Source: Ferruginibacter sp. (lineage in GTDB: Bacteria > Bacteroidota > Bacteroidia > Chitinophagales > Chitinophagaceae). From it: 64,000 nucleotides of DNA. The DNA is taken from the NCBI GenBank assembly GCA_019638525.1, contig JAHBTO010000002.1, forward strand, positions 186,001 to 250,000. The letters run 5' to 3'. Positions 9,166 through 18,015 of this stretch are shown one piece after another (the first letter of the stretch is position 1; every line of letters starts with the position of its first letter). Position numbers and translations under genes: made by a program. The notes under the pieces were generated by a model. The model was not told the DNA's origin. It made no database searches and was given only the letters and a program-made list of their open reading frames with translations.

Positions 9166-9711
9166 ATGATGCCTTTAACAGCAAAAGTTATTGAACAAAC
9201 ACAAAACTGGATAAGGGATGTAGTAATAGCATGTAACTTTTGCCCCTTTGCTGCCAATGTTGTAAAAAAGAAAACAATCTTTTACCGGGTCGAAAACAGC
9301 ATATCTATGCAAACATGCCTTAAGGCTTTAGCCGAAGAAGTTAAACGGTTAGATAATGATGAAAGTATAGAAACTACATTGCTTATTCTTACAAATGCTA
9401 CTAAAAACTTTGATGATTACCTGGATCTTTTTGCAACAGCCGAAGAAATTTTAAAACAAGAAGGATACGAAGGCATTTATCAACTGGCAAGTTTTCATCC
9501 CTTGTATTGTTTTGCAGGTGCAGCAGTAGATGATGCAGCCAATTATACAAACCGGTCGCCTTATCCAATGCTGCACATTTTAAGGGAATCGAGTATAGAT
9601 GCGGCTTTACTGAATTATAAAAACCCCGAAGCCATTCCCCAACGTAATATTGATTTTGCCAGGCAAAAAGGATTACTATATATGCAAATGCTTAGAGATG
9701 CCTGTTTTTAA
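9166..9711 (+). CDS. DUF1415 family protein
   Basis: A 181-residue cytosolic protein that matches DUF1415 in full length. It has 'CNFCPFA' with two Cys near residues 23-26, then 'LLILTNATKNFDDYL', 'GIYQLASFHPLYCFAG' and 'NRSPYPMLHILRE'. The clustered Cys and the conserved His in FHP suggest a metal or substrate site, but no activity is known for the family. Two adjacent ATG codons (9166 and 9169) are possible starts. It converges with the DciA-like gene and has no clear terminator between. Confidence 0.85.
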   Translation: MMPLTAKVIEQTQNWIRDVVIACNFCPFAANVVKKKTIFYRVENSISMQTCLKALAEEVKRLDNDESIETTLLILTNATKNFDDYLDLFATAEEILKQEGYEGIYQLASFHPLYCFAGAAVDDAANYTNRSPYPMLHILRESSIDAALLNYKNPEAIPQRNIDFARQKGLLYMQMLRDACF

Positions 9712-9741
9712 TAGAGAAAGAATATACAAAAAACCGTTTAA

Positions 9742-10023
9742 CTATTTTACCAGCACATCTGTAATTGCTTTTTCGCCCAGCGTTTCATTTATTCTTTCAA
9801 TTATCTTTTCTTTTTGGTAAAGCAATTCATTTTTTAATGGTGCAACAGATGTGTTGATAATTAAAGTTGTATTGATGATTTGGATTTTATCGGTGTATTT
9901 AGCCACAGTTTTACCCATCACTTGTTCCCATACATCTTCAATACGTAATGCCTGAATGCCGTTTTTAAGACGGCTCTTCTGTAAAAATTGCTGTATCGCA
10001 TCCTGTAAAGAAATTTCTGCCAT
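9742..10023 (-). CDS. DciA-like protein (DUF721 domain)
   Basis: A 93-residue protein with the DUF721 fold signature. It has an N-terminal helix 'LQDAIQQFLQKS', the conserved 'VWEQVMGKTVAKYTDKI' segment around residues 28-44, and a following beta-rich part with 'LIINTSVAPLKNELLYQK'. The DUF721 family includes DciA, which helps load the replicative helicase DnaB. Its place directly after recF on the same strand (82-base gap) fits a DNA replication/repair context and is common in Bacteroidota. The length is normal for the short version of the family. Confidence 0.85.
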   Translation of the reverse strand: MAEISLQDAIQQFLQKSRLKNGIQALRIEDVWEQVMGKTVAKYTDKIQIINTTLIINTSVAPLKNELLYQKEKIIERINETLGEKAITDVLVK

Positions 10024-10105
10024 ACAATAAAATTAATCAATAAAAACGATTAAGACATGTTTTGTAAATGCCTCTCCACTTATTTTAAACAAACATTCAT
10101 CTTCA

Positions 10106-11188
10106 TCACAATTCAATAAGCTGGTAATTAACCTGCAGGTTTTCAAATGCCTGTTGCAGCCTCTCGGTATGCGTATCGGTAATAAACACCTGTCCTTCAT
10201 TTTCATTACAAACCCAATGCAGCAGTTGGTGCATACGGTTATCATCAAGCTTTTCAAAAACATCATCCAACAGCAGGAGGGGGGCAAACCCCTTGTTAGC
10301 CTTTAACAGTTCAAACTCTGCCAGTTTTAATGCAAACAATAAACTTTTTCGTTGTCCCTGCGAAGCAGTTGTTTTAAACACTTGTCCATCCAGTTTAAAA
10401 AGTAAATCATCTTTGTGAATACCGGCATTGCTGCGTTGCAATAAAAAATCTTTTTGCCTGAAATTGTTCAGCAAGTCGTAAAAACTGCTTTTATGCAAAC
10501 TACTTTCATATTCCACAGTAATATTTTCTTTGTTAGCAGCAATCTGCATATAAAATTTTTCTACCAGCGGAATCAATGCTGAAGCAAATGCTTTCCTTTT
10601 ATCATAAATAAAATTCCCCGGTTCAACCAATTGTTCATCCAGCACTTCCAATAGTGGCCAGTTGGTTTTACCCTGTTCGGCAAAGCTTTTAAGCAAACTG
10701 TTGCGTTGCTGTAAAACCTTATTATATGTAACCAGGTTTTGCAGGTATCCGGCATCTAACTGGCAAAGTACCATATCCATATACCTTCTCCTTTCTTCGC
10801 TGCCGTCCATAATCATTGCAACATCATCGGGTGCAATCATAACAGCCGGGAACTTACCAATATGTTCCGAAAATTTTCCGTAAGGCACATCATTCAGCAA
10901 CAGTTCTTTTTTGCCAACATTCCTGTTGATGCAAACAATCTTTTGTTGTTCCTCGCTGTTTTCAAAAAATGTTTCCAGCCTAAACCCATCATTATTGAAC
11001 CGGATATTAAGCCCATCGGTTTTTAAAAAATAACTTTTTGCAAAGCAACAGTAATAAATAGCATCAAGCAAATTGGTTTTACCCTTGCCATTTAAGCCGC
11101 AAATACCAACAACTCTTTCAGAAAAATCAAAAGAGGCAAACTGGTAATTTTTAAATTGAGTAAGGGATATTTTTTTAAGCTGCAACAT
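10106..11188 (-). CDS. recF: DNA replication and repair protein RecF
   Basis: An SMC/ABC-like ATPase of about 360 residues that acts with RecO and RecR to load RecA at single-strand gaps. It has a Walker A motif GLNGKGKTN (31-39), a family-specific signature 'SQGQRKSLLFALKLAE' that replaces the ABC LSGG loop, and Walker B 'PLLLLDDVFEKLD' near the C-terminus. I start it at the ATG at 11188 (MLQLKKISL), which matches RecF N-termini; a TTG start four codons upstream is possible but unnecessary. It is followed by the DciA-like gene on the same strand. A 248-bp region separates it from divergent pdhA. Confidence 0.95.
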   Translation of the reverse strand: MLQLKKISLTQFKNYQFASFDFSERVVGICGLNGKGKTNLLDAIYYCCFAKSYFLKTDGLNIRFNNDGFRLETFFENSEEQQKIVCINRNVGKKELLLNDVPYGKFSEHIGKFPAVMIAPDDVAMIMDGSEERRRYMDMVLCQLDAGYLQNLVTYNKVLQQRNSLLKSFAEQGKTNWPLLEVLDEQLVEPGNFIYDKRKAFASALIPLVEKFYMQIAANKENITVEYESSLHKSSFYDLLNNFRQKDFLLQRSNAGIHKDDLLFKLDGQVFKTTASQGQRKSLLFALKLAEFELLKANKGFAPLLLLDDVFEKLDDNRMHQLLHWVCNENEGQVFITDTHTERLQQAFENLQVNYQLIEL

Positions 11189-11407
11189 TAAGGGCTGCAA
11201 GATACCTGAATATTAAAAAAGCTACAAACTATTGCTATCAAATTTAACCTGTGGCATTGTGTTATTAAAGTTTAAACTCACATCTATCAAAAACAGTTTA
11301 AATATGGCTATATAATTATTTAACTTATTGTAACTGGTGCCTGTAAACAGCTATTATCAATTCAAAAATCAGCCTGTTTCTGTCATCTTAAATTGGCTTT
11401 TCTCCCT

Positions 11408-11415
11408 TATCTTTG
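11408..11415 (+). promoter_or_regulatory. Putative -7 promoter box (TATCTTTG) for pdhA
   Basis: An exact TAnnTTTG match in the recF-pdhA divergent region. With transcription starting a few bases downstream, the leader to the TTG start at 11437 would be about 15 bases. Confidence 0.5.
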
Positions 11416-11436
11416 CTCCTCAAAATTTAAAACCCA

Positions 11437-12429
11437 TTGGCTACAAAATTTTCAAAAGAAACGTATTTATATTGGTACGAACTGATGCTGCTGTTGCGCC
11501 GCTTTGAAGAAAAGACAGGCCAGTTGTACGGCATGCAAAAAATTCGTGGTTTTTGCCACTTATATATTGGGCAGGAAGCTGTTGCTGCAGGATGTATGAC
11601 TGCAACAACCCCCGATGATAAATTCATTACCGCTTACCGTGACCATGCCCTTGCCATTGCCAAAGGCGTATCGGCAAAAAGCTGTATGGCCGAACTGTAT
11701 GGTAAAGCCACCGGATGTAGTAAAGGAAAGGGTGGCAGTATGCACTTTTTTGGGTTAAAAGAAAATTTCTTTGGCGGCCACGGTATTGTGGGCGCACAAA
11801 TAGGTACTGGCGCCGGCCTTGCATTTGCCGAGAAATACCGTGATACAAAAAATGTAGTGCTTTGTTTTTTTGGAGATGGCGCTGCAAGGCAGGGCATGCT
11901 ACACGAAACATTTAATATGGCCATGCTTTGGTCGTTACCGGTTGTATTTATTTGCGAAAACAACCATTATGCCATGGGTACATCGGTAGCCCGTACAAGT
12001 AAAACACTTGATATTTACAAACTGGCCGATGCGTACGAAATGCCAAGTGATAGTGTTGACGGTATGAGCCCCGAAGCAGTTCATGATGCTGTACAAAGGG
12101 CAGCTGACCGTGCCAGGGAAAAAGGCGGACCAACCTTACTTGAAATTAAAACATACCGCTATAAAGGACACAGTATGAGCGATCCACAAAAATATCGCAC
12201 CAAGGAGGAATTGGAGGAATACAAGGAAAAAGACCCTATTGACCATGTATTGAACATTTTGAAAACTCAGTTTAAGGTTACTGATGAACAGGTAAATGAA
12301 ATTATTGAAAGAGTAAGAAAAGAGATAGAAGAATCGGTACAGTTTGCTGAAGAAAGCCCTTGGCCCGATGATAATGAATTACTGAAAGATGTATATACAC
12401 AGGAAGATTATCCATTTATAACTGATTAA
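11437..12429 (+). CDS. pdhA: Pyruvate dehydrogenase E1 component subunit alpha (TTG start)
   Basis: A 330-residue thiamine-diphosphate-dependent alpha subunit of the pyruvate dehydrogenase complex, converting pyruvate to acetyl-lipoyl-E2 in the cytosol. It shows 'GFCHLYIGQEAVAAG', YRDH (67-70), HGIVG (115-119) and the ThDP motif GDG (146-148) ending at the Asn of ENN (176). The regulatory-loop-like 'YRYKGHSMSDP' is present. An in-frame stop lies three codons before the TTG at 11437, and no ATG occurs until residue 17, inside the conserved first helix. TTG is therefore the likely start. The beta subunit is not adjacent; the next gene is a TPR protein. Confidence 0.93.
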   Translation: MATKFSKETYLYWYELMLLLRRFEEKTGQLYGMQKIRGFCHLYIGQEAVAAGCMTATTPDDKFITAYRDHALAIAKGVSAKSCMAELYGKATGCSKGKGGSMHFFGLKENFFGGHGIVGAQIGTGAGLAFAEKYRDTKNVVLCFFGDGAARQGMLHETFNMAMLWSLPVVFICENNHYAMGTSVARTSKTLDIYKLADAYEMPSDSVDGMSPEAVHDAVQRAADRAREKGGPTLLEIKTYRYKGHSMSDPQKYRTKEELEEYKEKDPIDHVLNILKTQFKVTDEQVNEIIERVRKEIEESVQFAEESPWPDDNELLKDVYTQEDYPFITD

Positions 12430-12478
12430 GTAAAACAAATACACAATCATCATAATTAAAAATTCACAATTAAATTAA

Positions 12479-13201
12479 ATGGCAGATAAGAAAAAAAATG
12501 CAGCAACTACCGAAGCTGCAGATGTAGTAGAAAGGGCTAAAGGCTTTTGGGCAGCATACAGTAAACATATCATCATCATTGGCTCTGTAGTTATTGCCGC
12601 ACTGGCAGGATACCTTGGGTATAAAAATTTCATTTCTATTCCCAACGAAAAAACAGCCAGCGACTTAATATTTCCCGCTGAGAAATTATTTGGCACCATG
12701 GCAAGTACTTCATCTTTTAATAAAGACACGGTAAACATGGTTTTAAACGGCGATAAAGCAAAAGGCATTACAGGTTTGCTTAAGATTGCCGGCAGTTATG
12801 GCAGCACCAAATCGGGCAACCGTGCACAATACATGATTGGTGCCTGTTACCTGCAATTGAAACAGTTTGATAAGGCTATAAAACATTTAAAAGAATTTGA
12901 TGCCAACGGTGCAACACAAATACAAAGCAAAGCCTACATTTTGCTGGGCCATGCATATTCTGAACAGAAAAAAACCGGTGATGCTTTGGATTATTATAAA
13001 AAAGCAGGTTCTATTTCTGGTTTAGATGATGGCATGGCATCTGAAGCTTTGTTTATTGCAGGCAGGTATGCAGATGCTATTGGTAAATCAAAAGAAGCTA
13101 TTGAGATATTTAAAAATATTAAAGATAAATATCCCACCAGCCAACATGTTAGCACTGGCGATGTTGATAAATACCTGGCTTATCTTGGTGTTACAAAATA
13201 A
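12479..13201 (+). CDS. TPR-containing protein with N-terminal membrane anchor
   Basis: A 240-residue protein with a cytosolic Lys/Ala-rich N-terminus, one membrane segment at about residues 33-50, and two to four TPR-like helical hairpins from about residue 105 to 225. The repeat-like segments include 'AQYMIGACYLQLKQFDKAI', 'AYILLGHAYSEQKKTGDAL' and 'SEALFIAGRYADAIG'. The layout (anchor plus periplasmic TPRs) resembles the YfgM/PpiD-interaction type, but the similarity is only in architecture. It lies 49 bases after pdhA and 55 bases before ribH, in a probable operon. Confidence 0.75.
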   Translation: MADKKKNAATTEAADVVERAKGFWAAYSKHIIIIGSVVIAALAGYLGYKNFISIPNEKTASDLIFPAEKLFGTMASTSSFNKDTVNMVLNGDKAKGITGLLKIAGSYGSTKSGNRAQYMIGACYLQLKQFDKAIKHLKEFDANGATQIQSKAYILLGHAYSEQKKTGDALDYYKKAGSISGLDDGMASEALFIAGRYADAIGKSKEAIEIFKNIKDKYPTSQHVSTGDVDKYLAYLGVTK

Positions 13202-13256
13202 TTATAACGTTTGTAATTGTTATGGGTAATGCCATTAATCATTTTACAACAACATT

Positions 13257-13748
13257 ATGTCAGTAAACTCATCAAACTTATATAATACAACAGGCATCCG
13301 GTTACCAAAGGATGCCTGTGTTGTAATTGTACGCACCCTTTGGAATGCAGCTACAATAGATAAACTGGAAGCCGGATGTTTAAAAATTTTAAAAGAAAAC
13401 AATGTTCAATACAAATTGATACAGGTGCCGGGTTCATTTGAAATTACTTTTGCCATAAAAAAATACTGGGAACTGCATAAATATAAAGAAGATAAACCCC
13501 ATGCTTTTATTGCACTGGGATGTGTGTTAAGAGGAGATACTCCACATTTTGAGTATGTTTGCCATGCAGTAACCAATGGCATATTGCAACTTAACCTGCA
13601 ACTTCCGGTGCCAACAATATTTGGAATATTAACGGTAGATAACCAACAACAAATTGATGAACGCACCGGCGGCAATAATGGCCATAAAGGAGAGGAGGCT
13701 GCAGCCACTGCCATTCAAATGATGGCAATGATAGAAAGTATTAATTAA
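13257..13748 (+). CDS. ribH: 6,7-dimethyl-8-ribityllumazine synthase
   Basis: A 163-residue enzyme of riboflavin synthesis that joins 5-amino-6-ribitylaminouracil with 3,4-dihydroxy-2-butanone 4-phosphate. It shows the N-terminal 'VRTLWNAATIDKLEAGC', the substrate segment 'VPGSFEI', and the phosphate/catalytic region 'GCVLRGDTPHFEYV' with His97. It ends in 'GGNNGHKGEEAA', which is standard. The length is normal for an icosahedral or pentameric lumazine synthase. It is followed five bases later by a small lipoprotein gene. Confidence 0.95.
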   Translation: MSVNSSNLYNTTGIRLPKDACVVIVRTLWNAATIDKLEAGCLKILKENNVQYKLIQVPGSFEITFAIKKYWELHKYKEDKPHAFIALGCVLRGDTPHFEYVCHAVTNGILQLNLQLPVPTIFGILTVDNQQQIDERTGGNNGHKGEEAAATAIQMMAMIESIN

Positions 13749-13753
13749 TCAAC

Positions 13754-14191
13754 ATGAAGTATTTCTTATTTTTTCTTTTCATCTTTTCATTGGCTGCTTG
13801 TAATGATACAACTAATGGTGATGATTTATCAAAAAATGATACAGTTGCTGCTGAAACAAAAACTGACTCCATCAACAACTATATCCATAAATTTTCTGAT
13901 ACAGCGCTTGAAAAAAAGATTACAGCAGCATTATTAAAACTGCCCTTTGTTATAAAAAGCAATAATTATATTGATTCATTCAGTAATCATACTCATGGTA
14001 TTTCTTTTATGATGGATGAGCCAACTGGGGATGAGCCCGATATTTCGGTACTGGCTGGTTACAATGGCGAACAAAGATTTGAAACTTATTACCATTTTTT
14101 TGTAAATCCCAAAACGCTTGAAATAAAAGTGTACGATCCTGTATCAGATACCAGGCTTTCGATAAAAGAATACCAGAAGAAACAGAAATAA
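13754..14191 (+). CDS. Small putative lipoprotein of unknown function
   Basis: A 145-residue protein whose N-terminus (MKYFLFFLFIFSLAAC) ends in a classic lipobox with Cys16, followed by an Asn/Asp-rich linker. The mature part (about 40-145) has mixed helix and strand character with 'PDISVLAGYNGEQRFETYYHFFVNP', and no catalytic motif that I recognise. It is packed between ribH and the LutA-like gene with gaps of five and three bases, so it is very likely translated from the same message. Confidence 0.7.
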   Translation: MKYFLFFLFIFSLAACNDTTNGDDLSKNDTVAAETKTDSINNYIHKFSDTALEKKITAALLKLPFVIKSNNYIDSFSNHTHGISFMMDEPTGDEPDISVLAGYNGEQRFETYYHFFVNPKTLEIKVYDPVSDTRLSIKEYQKKQK

Positions 14192-14194
14192 ATT

Positions 14195-14917
14195 ATGAAG
14201 GTCCAGATTTTTATACCTTGTTTTATTGATCAGCTTTATCCGCAAACAGCTTTTAACATGGTAAAAGTTTTGGAAAAAGCATGCTGCGATGTTGTGTATA
14301 ATACCAACCAAACCTGTTGTGGCCAGCCTGCCTTTAATGCAGGTTTCTGGGATGAATCAAGGGCAGTGTGTATTAAATTCCTGAAAGATTTTGAAGGGGT
14401 TGATTTTATAGTGGCCCCAAGTGCAAGCTGTGTTGGTTTTGTTCGTAATTATTACAGCAAGATATTTGATAACTCGGCACAGCACAACCAGGTGAAAGAT
14501 TTAAGTAAACGCATTTTTGAATTCAGCGAATTTTTAACCGACATTTTAAAGATTGAAAACTTTAATGCAGAGCTAAAAGGCAAAGCCACTTATCACGACA
14601 GTTGCGCCGCCTTACGTGAATGCAAAATAAAAACCGGCCCACGCAAACTACTTAGCCATGTAAAAGGGCTCGAGCTTATTGAAATGAAAGATGTGGAAAC
14701 ATGCTGTGGCTTTGGCGGTACTTTTTCGGTTAAGTTTGATGCCATTTCTGCTGCTATGGCCGACCAAAAAATTAATAACGCACTTGAAACAGGCGCCCAG
14801 TATATCATCTCTACCGACCTAAGTTGCCTGATGCAACTTGATGGATTTATACAACACAAAAATTTGCCTCTAAAGACTATGCATTTAGCCGATGTGCTTG
14901 CAAACGGCTGGGAATAA
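14195..14917 (+). CDS. (Fe-S)-binding CCG-domain protein, LutA/YkgE-like
   Basis: A 240-residue protein with two CCG domains (cysteine-rich modules of heterodisulfide-reductase and lactate-oxidation proteins). The first has CCGQPAFNAG at 41-50; the second has 'YHDSCAAL' followed by CCGFGG at 170-175. LutA-type proteins form a cytosolic complex with LutB and LutC that oxidises L-lactate. The usual lutB and lutC genes are not adjacent here, so the partner proteins and the substrate are uncertain. It is the last gene of the rightward run, ahead of gyrA. Confidence 0.85.
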   Translation: MKVQIFIPCFIDQLYPQTAFNMVKVLEKACCDVVYNTNQTCCGQPAFNAGFWDESRAVCIKFLKDFEGVDFIVAPSASCVGFVRNYYSKIFDNSAQHNQVKDLSKRIFEFSEFLTDILKIENFNAELKGKATYHDSCAALRECKIKTGPRKLLSHVKGLELIEMKDVETCCGFGGTFSVKFDAISAAMADQKINNALETGAQYIISTDLSCLMQLDGFIQHKNLPLKTMHLADVLANGWE

Positions 14918-14921
14918 AGCA

Positions 14922-14954
14922 GGTTTTTTATTAGTAATATTTTCATAAAAAACC
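14922..14954 (+). terminator. Weak possible terminator after the LutA-like gene
   Basis: A 9-bp inverted repeat (GGTTTTTTA with TAAAAAACC) has a 15-base loop just after the stop codon. The stem is A/T-rich, there is no clean T run after it, and the call is tentative. Confidence 0.3.
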
Positions 14955-15082
14955 AGTTTATTTTTTGCTGAATAAATCTATCCACATCTACCCAAAAAAT
15001 GTGTGAAAATACCCCTTAAAAACATGCGGTTTTAAGCCAAATTACGGGCATATTTTGGTAACTTCGCTGTCTATAAAATTAT

Positions 15083-17701
15083 ATGGAAAACAACGAGAAT
15101 TTGAACGAAGAAAACCAGCAATCCGAAGGCGCCGATTTTAATAACCGTGGGCGTATAATACCGGTAAATCTTGAGGAGCAAATGAAGACTTCCTATATCG
15201 ATTACTCTATGAGTGTAATTGTAGGAAGGGCATTGCCTGATGTACGAGACGGTCTAAAACCAGTTCACCGCCGTGTTTTATATGGCATGAACGAACTGGG
15301 TAATAACAGCAATAAACCTTATAAAAAATCGGCCCGTATTGTGGGAGAGGTGATGGGTAAATACCATCCGCATGGTGATAAAGCCATTTATGATACAATG
15401 GTACGTATGGCACAAGATTGGGCTATGCGATACAAATTGGTAGATGGGCAAGGTAATTTTGGCAGCGAAGACGGCGACCCCCCGGCTGCTATGCGTTATA
15501 CCGAGGTGAGAATGGAAAAAATTGCCGAGGCTATGCTGGAAGATATCGAAAAGGAAACGGTAGACTACCAGCTTAATTTCGACGATTCGTTACAGGAACC
15601 AACAGTATTGCCTACACGAATTCCGCAATTATTGGTAAACGGTAGCAGTGGTATTGCCGTAGGTATGGCTACCAATATGATGCCGCATAATTTAAGCGAA
15701 GTAGTGGATGGATGTATTGCCTATATAGACAATAAAGAAATTACAGCAGAAGAACTCATCAAATATGTAAAAGGCCCCGATTTCCCCACAGGTGGAATTA
15801 TTTATGGATTTGAAGGTGTAAAAGAAGGTTTATTAACCGGGCGTGGAAGGGTAGTGTTACGTGGTAAAGTAGAAATTGAAGTAGGGAAAAATGGAAGGGA
15901 AAAGTTAGTTATAACACAAGTACCATACCAGGTAAATCGTGATGCATTAACTGCTAAAATTGGTGAATTAATAAACGATAAAGCTATAGAAGGTATTGCC
16001 GATGTTAATAATGAAAGCAACAACAAGGAAGGCACCCGTGTGGTAGTGGAACTTAAAAAAGATGCGGTAGCGCAGGTTGTAATTAATCACTTGTATAAAC
16101 AAACCGAATTACAAACATCATTTGGTATTAATAACGTAGCCCTGGTTAGAGGAAGGCCAAAAGTTTTAAACCTAAAAGAACTTATCAGTGAATTTGTACA
16201 ATTCCGTCATGAAATAGTAGTTAGGCGTACCCAGTACGAATTACGTAAAGCCGAAGAAAGAGCACATATACTGGAAGGATACATCATTGCTTTGGATAAC
16301 CTGGATGCAGTTATTAAACTCATTCGTGAATCGGCAACACCAACAATTGCCCAGGAAGGGTTGATGACCCAGTTTGGCATGAGCGAAATTCAGGCAAAAG
16401 CTGTTCTGGAACTACGCCTGCAAAGGTTAACCGGAATGGAGATTAATAAAATTCGTGAAGAACATGCAGAAATACTGAAACTGATTGAACATTTAAAAAT
16501 GATATTGGCCAATGAAGACATGCGATACGATATCATTAAAAAGGAACTGGAAGAAGTAAAAGCCAAATTTGGCGACGAGCGAAAGTCGGAAATAGTATAT
16601 GTTGGAGATGAGATTAATATGCTTGACCTTATTGAAGATGAAGATGTTGTGGTAACTATTTCACATTTAGGTTACATTAAGCGAACTTCAGCTACAGAGT
16701 ATCGCCAGCAGCGCCGTGGAGGCCGTGGAGCCAAAGGAAGCAGTACCCGGGAAGAAGATTATATTGAACATTTGTTTGTAGCCAGCACACATAGTAGTTT
16801 GTTATTCTTTACCGAAATGGGCAGATGTTTTTGGTTAAAAGTGTATGAAATACCCGAAGGCGATAAAACCAGTAAGGGCAGGGCACTTCAAAACATGATT
16901 CAGATACCTCCGGAAGATAATGTTAGAGCCATAATAGATATTAAGAGTTTTGATGACGAAGAATTTGTAAACAATCATTACATTTTGTTATGTACCAAAC
17001 AAGGCATAATAAACAAGTCGAGGCTTAAAGATTTCAGCCGCCCACGCCAGAATGGTATTAATGCAATTAGTATAAACGAAGGCGACCGGCTTATAGAAGC
17101 TAAGTTAACTGATGGTAATTGTGAAATAATGATGGCGGTTAAAAGTGGCCGTGCCATACGTTTTGCTGAAGAAAAAGTAAGGCCAACAGGCCGTGGTGGA
17201 ATTGGAGTTAGAGGTATAGATGTTGATGACGCAACTGACGAAGTAGTGGGCATGATATGTGTAAATAAAGAAGATAAAGAAAGTACCGTATTAGTGGTTA
17301 GTGAAAAAGGATACGGTAAAAGAACCTATCTTGATGACCCAGAAACAGGTGAAAACAATTACCGTATAACCAACCGTGGAGGAAAAGGAGTAAAAACAAT
17401 TAATGTTACAGCCAAAACCGGCTCACTGGTTGGTTTACTGGCTGTAACTGAAGCACACGACCTGATGATAACTTGTGTAAGTGGTATCACCATCCGTATG
17501 CCTGTATCACAAATTAGCGAACAGGGCCGGGCTACCCAAGGCGTTAAACTTATAAAGGTTGACGAAGGTGATGAGATTGCAGCCATCACTAAATTGGCTG
17601 AAAAAGAAGAAGAAGAAGAAAACTTACAAGGTGATTCAGAAAATGATGTTACCAATGAAAATACAAATTCGGCCGATGCTTCCGAATCTGAAAATGAATA
17701 A
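15083..17701 (+). CDS. gyrA: DNA gyrase subunit A
   Basis: An 872-residue type IIA topoisomerase subunit that cuts and rejoins DNA. The catalytic Tyr139 sits in 'AAMRYTE'. The C-terminal wrapping domain carries the GyrA box 'QRRGGRG', which marks gyrase rather than topoisomerase IV. The protein ends with an acidic tail rich in Glu and Asp. In the quinolone-determining region the sequence reads '[12 protein letters not shown]'. The residue that aligns with Ser83 of E. coli is Lys100, while the Asp87 equivalent is kept. The gene stands alone, with a 165-bp upstream gap that holds an imperfect -7-like element (TATTTTG near 15052). A strong terminator follows. Confidence 0.97.
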   Translation: MENNENLNEENQQSEGADFNNRGRIIPVNLEEQMKTSYIDYSMSVIVGRALPDVRDGLKPVHRRVLYGMNELGNNSNKPYKKSARIVGEVMGKYHPHGDKAIYDTMVRMAQDWAMRYKLVDGQGNFGSEDGDPPAAMRYTEVRMEKIAEAMLEDIEKETVDYQLNFDDSLQEPTVLPTRIPQLLVNGSSGIAVGMATNMMPHNLSEVVDGCIAYIDNKEITAEELIKYVKGPDFPTGGIIYGFEGVKEGLLTGRGRVVLRGKVEIEVGKNGREKLVITQVPYQVNRDALTAKIGELINDKAIEGIADVNNESNNKEGTRVVVELKKDAVAQVVINHLYKQTELQTSFGINNVALVRGRPKVLNLKELISEFVQFRHEIVVRRTQYELRKAEERAHILEGYIIALDNLDAVIKLIRESATPTIAQEGLMTQFGMSEIQAKAVLELRLQRLTGMEINKIREEHAEILKLIEHLKMILANEDMRYDIIKKELEEVKAKFGDERKSEIVYVGDEINMLDLIEDEDVVVTISHLGYIKRTSATEYRQQRRGGRGAKGSSTREEDYIEHLFVASTHSSLLFFTEMGRCFWLKVYEIPEGDKTSKGRALQNMIQIPPEDNVRAIIDIKSFDDEEFVNNHYILLCTKQGIINKSRLKDFSRPRQNGINAISINEGDRLIEAKLTDGNCEIMMAVKSGRAIRFAEEKVRPTGRGGIGVRGIDVDDATDEVVGMICVNKEDKESTVLVVSEKGYGKRTYLDDPETGENNYRITNRGGKGVKTINVTAKTGSLVGLLAVTEAHDLMITCVSGITIRMPVSQISEQGRATQGVKLIKVDEGDEIAAITKLAEKEEEEENLQGDSENDVTNENTNSADASESENE

Positions 17702-17729
17702 TAAAATTTTCTTTTAATTATTTAAGTTT

Positions 17730-17770
17730 AAAAAGAATGTTGCCTAATAGTAGTGGGCAACATTCTTTTT
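17730..17770 (+). terminator. Intrinsic terminator downstream of gyrA
   Basis: A perfect 15-bp stem (17730-17744 with 17756-17770) with an 11-base loop. The right arm ends in TTTTT, about 30 bases after the gyrA stop. It lies in the 314-bp gap between gyrA and the sigma factor gene, which otherwise holds only the sigma-side hairpin and AT-rich sequence with no visible gene. Confidence 0.85.
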
Positions 17771-17964
17771 ATATGGAGGGTAGTATCGCAAGTGTCAAAA
17801 TTTTCTATTTAACATAATATTAATTATAAGTAAATAAGGTTTCGATTATTTGTAAACAGGAATGAGCATTTTATTTAAACTGCAGGTAATAAATTAAAGT
17901 GCAGCGATTAGCAGATACCGAAAACTCTATTACATTATCATTTCAGAAAATTATGAAGCATAAA

Positions 17965-17994
17965 AAAATCCTCCGGAAAACGCTGGAGGATTTT
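17965..17994 (-). terminator. Intrinsic terminator downstream of the sigma factor gene
   Basis: A 10-bp stem (AAAATCCTCC at 17965-17974 with GGAGGATTTT at 17985-17994) and a 10-base loop. Read leftward, the stem is followed by a T run, about 20 bases after the stop of the rpoD-type gene. Confidence 0.8.
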
Positions 17995-18015
17995 ACTTTT
18001 TTATTTATTATGGAA

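Noticed and set aside
11627..12133. Overlapping minus-strand open frames opposite pdhA
   Set aside because: Shadow frames of a well-supported metabolic gene.
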